Positions 60,483 through 64,000 of a stretch of DNA of 64,000 nucleotides are shown here, in pieces. This DNA is from Pelagibius sp. Alg239-R121 (GTDB lineage: Bacteria > Pseudomonadota > Alphaproteobacteria > Kiloniellales > Kiloniellaceae). A program made the translations under genes and the position numbers. The number at the start of each line of letters is the position of its first letter. The first letter of the stretch is position 1. A model generated the notes under the pieces. It was not told the origin of the DNA. It made no database searches and saw only the letters and a program-made list of their open reading frames with translations. The stretch spans positions 1,426,001 to 1,490,000 of the forward strand of contig NZ_CAMZOF010000001.1 in the NCBI RefSeq assembly GCF_947331435.1, read 5' to 3'.

Positions 60483-61766
60483 CTAGCGGTAAAAGATCTC
60501 TACCAATGTCATGGGGATAAAGGGCAGATAGGTTACGGCCATCAACAGGCCGAAGAGCAAGGTGATCAGCGGCAGGTTCGCCTTTGTCGCCTGCCAGATA
60601 TCGACGCGGGCGATTGAACAGGAGGTGACCAGCACGCTGGCGACCGGCGGGGTCTGCTGGCCGATGGCCAGGTTCAGGGTCAGGATAATGCCAAAGTGGA
60701 CCGGGTCGATCCCGACCTGATGGATCAGCGGCAGGACGATCGGCACCACGAGAATGATTGCCGCTGCGCCGTGCAGAATTGTGCCGAGCAGCAGGAGCAG
60801 CACATTCAGCATCATCAGAACGACGTAGCGGTTGCTGGTGGTTTCGGTAATCCACTGTGCCAGCTTTTGCGGCAGCTCGACTTCGGTGAGGTAGAGACCG
60901 AGCACCGCAGAAGCGGCGACGAGGAGCATGACCACGGCGGTTTGCGTCACGCCGTCGACGAGGGCGTGATAAAGCTGCCGGGCATCGAGCTCGCGGTAGA
61001 TAAAGATGCCGATGAAGAGAGCCGCGACGACGGCGAGCCCGGCCCCCTCGGTTGCCGTGACGACGCCGCCGAAAATGCCGCCCAGAATGATAACCGGCAG
61101 CAGCATGGCCGGCCCGGCGGCTTTCGCGGCCTGCCAAAGCCGCCCAAGGTCGAAACTCGCCTCGCGCGGCAGGTCATGGCGTACGGCAAACCAATAGCAG
61201 AAACACAGCATGGAAAAGCCGCCCAGCAATCCCGGGACGATTCCGGCGACGAACAGCTGCACGATCGAGGTATCCGAAAGAGCGCCATAGAGAATCATCG
61301 GGATCGAGGGCGGGATGATAATCGCGAGCGATGCCGAGGATGAGGTGATGGCTGCGGCAAAGGCCGCTTTATAACGACGGCGCCGCATTTCTGGAATCAG
61401 GACCGAACCGATGGCGGCGACATCGGCCACGGCGGAGCCGGAGATCTCGGCAAAAAACAGCGACACGCCCACATTTACCATGGCAAGGCCGCCGCGGACG
61501 AACCCGATCAGCGCCGTCGTGAAGTCGATCAGCTTGCGGGATATGCCGCTGGTGTTCATCAGCGCGCCGGCTAGGATGAACAGCGGGATGGCGATCAGAG
61601 GAAAGCTGGTGGCGCCGTCGAACATCTTGAGCGCCGCGCCGTACAGACCCAGGACGCCTTTAAATGACAGGGTGCCTACGATTGCGGCGGCACAGATCGC
61701 GACGGCGATCGGCACGTTGATCAGCACCAACAGGACGAGAATCAGGAAGACCAGTGCCGTCGTCAT
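60483..61766 (-). CDS. TRAP transporter large permease (DctM-like)
   Basis: The 427-residue integral membrane protein has about 12 helices. It carries FAEISGSAVADVAAIGSVLIPEMRRRRY, SASLAIIIPPSIPMILYG, and late VHFGIILTLNLAIGQQTPPVASVL, all DctM/SiaM-type. It drives Na+-dependent uptake of a carboxylate delivered by the DctP protein. It starts within the DctQ stop (ATGA overlap) and ends 7 bp before the PdxA-like gene. Confidence 0.93.
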   Translation of the reverse strand: MTTALVFLILVLLVLINVPIAVAICAAAIVGTLSFKGVLGLYGAALKMFDGATSFPLIAIPLFILAGALMNTSGISRKLIDFTTALIGFVRGGLAMVNVGVSLFFAEISGSAVADVAAIGSVLIPEMRRRRYKAAFAAAITSSSASLAIIIPPSIPMILYGALSDTSIVQLFVAGIVPGLLGGFSMLCFCYWFAVRHDLPREASFDLGRLWQAAKAAGPAMLLPVIILGGIFGGVVTATEGAGLAVVAALFIGIFIYRELDARQLYHALVDGVTQTAVVMLLVAASAVLGLYLTEVELPQKLAQWITETTSNRYVVLMMLNVLLLLLGTILHGAAAIILVVPIVLPLIHQVGIDPVHFGIILTLNLAIGQQTPPVASVLVTSCSIARVDIWQATKANLPLITLLFGLLMAVTYLPFIPMTLVEIFYR

Positions 61767-62332
61767 TGCCCGTCCCCCAAATCGCTTTGCTTTTGTTTGA
61801 CCTCTGAATTGGGCGCCTGGCGGGCGATCTCAGCTTCAATTTCATCGAGGTCTTCAGCGCGCCCGGCGACGATGCGTGACCAGGCAAGCGGCGTACTGAG
61901 GACTTGCCCCAGTACGAAAAGCACACAGCCGATCGGGACCACGGATTGCGTGAACTGAAGCGGAACCCAATCGAGCGAAATCAGGCTTTCACCGGACATG
62001 ACCCCCAGAACAAACCAGCTTGCCCAAGCCATCGTAATGAAAACGGCATAGACCACGGCCTCGGCGGCCGCAAAGAGGAGTTTGCGTACGCCTGCCCCTA
62101 GGCTCAGCAAAAAACCGGAAAAACTGAGATGCCGGCGGTTCAGGGCTGCAAGCGCCGCCCCGTAATAGGTGATCCAGGCCAGAAGCACCGAGGCCACCTC
62201 GTCGTACCAGATCAAGGACGATCCGCTGTAGCGGAAGATCACCGCGAGCACCACGATGACCGACAGCAGCAGAAGCAACCCGATCGTCACGGCTTCGAGA
62301 GCCAGGCGGAACAGGCGGACGGCAAGGGTCAT
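61763..62332 (-). CDS. TRAP transporter small permease (DctQ-like)
   Basis: This 189-residue protein has four helices (LALEAVTIGLLLLLSVIVVLAVIF first) with YSGSSLIWYDEVASVLLAWITYYGAALAALNRRHLSF, the DctQ family core, and RLS-type tail. It forms a complex with DctM. It is coupled to the downstream permease by a 4-bp overlap. The C-terminal acidic tail (AEDLDEIEAEIARQ) is variable. Confidence 0.92.
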   Translation of the reverse strand: MTLAVRLFRLALEAVTIGLLLLLSVIVVLAVIFRYSGSSLIWYDEVASVLLAWITYYGAALAALNRRHLSFSGFLLSLGAGVRKLLFAAAEAVVYAVFITMAWASWFVLGVMSGESLISLDWVPLQFTQSVVPIGCVLFVLGQVLSTPLAWSRIVAGRAEDLDEIEAEIARQAPNSEVKQKQSDLGDGQ

Positions 62333-62449
62333 TTATCGATGCATCTTGGTTTTGGGATTTCGGCGGTCTTGGGATTGCGGGGGTTTTGCAGCGCCGGGAA
62401 GGAACAAGCAGGGACATGCCTCCTGCCCGGCGCTACGGCGGTTTTGGAT

Positions 62450-63445
62450 TTATTCGCCGAGCTTGAGTGCCGCGTCGATCAGTTCCTTGCCGCCTTTCAC
62501 CTCGTCCGAAAACTGCTGGTAAATCGGTTTGGAAGCCTCCACGAAAGCTGCCCGGTCGGCGACGTTTTCACTCATTCCGGCCGCGACCAGCTTTCCTCTT
62601 AACTCAGAGTCCGCGTTGGCGCCCTGTTCGCGGGCCCAGCCTTCCATTTCGCGCGCGGTGTCCAGCAGGACCTGTTGAATCTCGGCATCCAGCGCTTCGA
62701 ACGCAGTCTTTCCCACGGTTGGGTAAGCCGGCGAATAGACGTGTCCGGTAACCGACAGGTACTTCTGAACTTCCGAGAACTTGGCGGCCCAGATGTTTGT
62801 ATAGGGATTTTCCTGGCCGTCGATGACCCCGGTTTGCAGGGCCACGAATACCTCGGAAAAGGACATGGGAGTTGGATTGGCGCCCCAGGTCTTGAACATG
62901 GTGACCCGCCATTTCGACTTCGGCGTACGAAGTTTGACGCCATCCAGGTCCGCCGGCGTGTTGATCGGTCTTTTGTTGTTCGTGATATGGCGAACGCCGT
63001 TCTCCCAGACGGCCAGCACCTTGTAGCCCTTGCTCTCGACCGTTGGGGCAATGCGGTCCCAGAAGATCGAATCTTCAATCTTGGCCAGATGAGCACGATC
63101 TTTGATCAGGAAGGGCATATCGAACAGGGCGAATTCGTCCGCCACCGATGACATCACGGAGCTGGGCAGGGCTATGTGAACGCTGCCAAGTTTCAGGAGC
63201 TGCATGAGCTCCTTGTCTTTTCCGAGCTGAGCCGAATCGAACAGCTTGACGACGGCCTTGTCGCCGAGCTTCTCGTTGGCGCGCTTGGTAAATTCGGCTG
63301 CCGTTTGCTGTTGCAGGGAGCCCGTTTTGGCGGAGATTCCGAAGATGATCTCCTGCTGTGCCAGTGCGTCGGGCTGTGCCGAAACCAAGGCGGCACAGGT
63401 GAAACCAACCGAAAGGACTCCGGTATACAATTTTTGAAAATTCAT
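62450..63445 (-). CDS. TRAP substrate-binding protein (DctP-like)
   Basis: The 331-residue exported protein has a signal peptide (LYTGVLSVGFTCAALVSAQPDALA), VMSSVADEFALFDMPFLIKDRAHLAK and VKLRTPKSKWRVTMFKTWGANPTPMSFSEVFVALQTGVIDGQENPYTNIW, the DctP core with its Arg carboxylate ligand. It binds the substrate, probably a sugar acid given its operon. ATG 63445 follows GGAGGAATTG. It is divergent from the GntR gene by 345 bp. Confidence 0.94.
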   Translation of the reverse strand: MNFQKLYTGVLSVGFTCAALVSAQPDALAQQEIIFGISAKTGSLQQQTAAEFTKRANEKLGDKAVVKLFDSAQLGKDKELMQLLKLGSVHIALPSSVMSSVADEFALFDMPFLIKDRAHLAKIEDSIFWDRIAPTVESKGYKVLAVWENGVRHITNNKRPINTPADLDGVKLRTPKSKWRVTMFKTWGANPTPMSFSEVFVALQTGVIDGQENPYTNIWAAKFSEVQKYLSVTGHVYSPAYPTVGKTAFEALDAEIQQVLLDTAREMEGWAREQGANADSELRGKLVAAGMSENVADRAAFVEASKPIYQQFSDEVKGGKELIDAALKLGE

Positions 63446-63790
63446 CAATTCCTCCCAAATGGAAATCCCGCAGAAGAATTACGTTTTATTTGTTGTCAGG
63501 CTTCTGGAGATGATGATGTGGAAAAATGGCATACAATTTTCGATAGTGTCAATCTGCTTCTCTGATCTGAGTAGAGTTTCGGCTTGAAATTGAGCTTGAG
63601 GCTGGTCTCGTTAAATGCCGGCCTTTTGCAGCATGTCTGTTGCTTCTCATAGGGAAATTCGGAATCGCCCTTTGGTTTGAAAGGCTTTGACAATTGTTTG
63701 TACAGGGCAATGCGCAAGGCGGGGAGCTATATCCGAAATGGCATGCAAAATGAATTTGTTGCATTCGGAGCTCTATGCTATGCCGGATTT
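63446..63790. promoter_or_regulatory. Divergent region between DctP and GntR genes
   Basis: No gene is seen. GG(C/T)ATACAATTTT occurs at 63528-63540 and, just inside the DctP coding start, at 63422-63435. A weaker GGCATGCAAAAT lies at 63740. GTATAC-like cores suit FadR-type GntR operators. The region is AT-rich and should hold both promoters. Confidence 0.45.
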
Positions 63791-64000
63791 ATGACGGAAG
63801 GCAGTGTTTCAACAGCACAAGGTGATCAGGCGGCGACCAGGCCTGATGATGCCGGTGGCCCCAGGCTACCCCTGACCCAGCGTGTTGCCGGTGCCATTCG
63901 CGATATGATTGTTCAAGATCAACTCAAACCCGGCGAGCGTATCCGCGAGCGCGCCTTGTCTGAAGTACTTAAGGTCTCGCGTACGCCTTTGCGCGAGGCT
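63791..64000 (+). CDS. GntR-family regulator, N-terminal part cut by window edge
   Basis: From ATG 63791 the frame is open to the window end (70 codons). After a variable leader of about 26 residues it reads LTQRVAGAIRDMIVQDQLKPGERIRERALSEVLKVSRTPLREA, the full winged-helix start of FadR-type GntR regulators. The effector domain lies outside. It is divergent from the TRAP/sugar-acid operon and most likely represses it until a sugar acid or keto product binds. Confidence 0.85.
   Translation, partial: MTEGSVSTAQGDQAATRPDDAGGPRLPLTQRVAGAIRDMIVQDQLKPGERIRERALSEVLKVSRTPLREA

Overview
The window reads as chromosomal DNA of a heterotrophic, probably marine or saline alphaproteobacterium, perhaps Rhodospirillales or Kiloniellales-like. 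The clues are moderate to high GC, many LysR, TetR and HxlR regulators, TRAP transport, a DUF1127 protein, the Acs/DUF4212/ActP acetate module, and carnitine or choline-type catabolism. PEP-CTERM proteins are less usual for this class. The taxon is an inference. I see no rRNA, tRNA, CRISPR array, phage block or insertion sequence. Genes are dense and switch strand often, with many regulator/target pairs. Both edges cut genes: the C-terminus of an HxlR regulator on the left and the N-terminus of a GntR regulator on the right.

Layout: 0.3-4.5 kb holds small metabolic genes (P-loop kinase, NIPSNAP, cysteine-dioxygenase-like cupin with divergent LysR, GST). 3.8-9.3 kb is a TetR-controlled RND efflux pump with clear operators. 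9.4-11.3 kb is a TauE exporter translationally coupled to a PLP desulfhydrase/sulfo-lyase. 11.5-20.3 kb is mixed: zinc-ribbon protein, a PEP-CTERM protein with four 55-residue repeats, ArsR/methyltransferase, TetR/SDR/MAPEG, SoxR and a divergent unknown, and an Hsp70-like protein. 20.5-27.8 kb is a six-gene overlapping operon (sulfatase, Rieske oxygenase, SDR, beta-keto acid cleavage enzyme, SDR, carnitine-dehydrogenase-like) with a divergent GlxA/AraC regulator. It looks like a route for a carnitine- or choline-like quaternary amine, possibly as a sulfate ester. 28.4-37.7 kb is an acetate module: Acs, DUF4212 + ActP symporter, a cNMP/CBS/DUF294 protein, a response regulator, and a degenerate histidine-kinase-like protein fused to a DnaQ-type exonuclease.

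38-45 kb carries two LysE exporters, cytochrome c, exported MsrA, an EamA transporter with divergent HxlR, and LysR genes. 45-53.5 kb is an envelope and secretion neighbourhood: pesticin/T4-lysozyme-like muramidase, tandem-LCCL exported protein, and four PEP-CTERM proteins. Three roughly 93-bp copies of one upstream element occur here, and one of them sits next to a decayed PEP-CTERM tail. No exosortase is in the window. 53.5-57.1 kb has RidA/LysR, a 36-residue membrane protein, a nickel/cobalt-type transporter and a rhodanese-DUF2892 gene behind an AT-rich palindrome. 57.2-64 kb is a sugar-acid operon (GguC/AraD1-like, L-rhamnonate-dehydratase-like, PdxA2-like, TRAP DctM/Q/P) with a divergent GntR regulator.

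The most interesting items are the sulfatase/Rieske/BKACE operon, the kinase-like/exonuclease fusion in the acetate operon, the PEP-CTERM cluster with its shared upstream element and a gene remnant, and several tandem operator pairs that tie regulators to targets.
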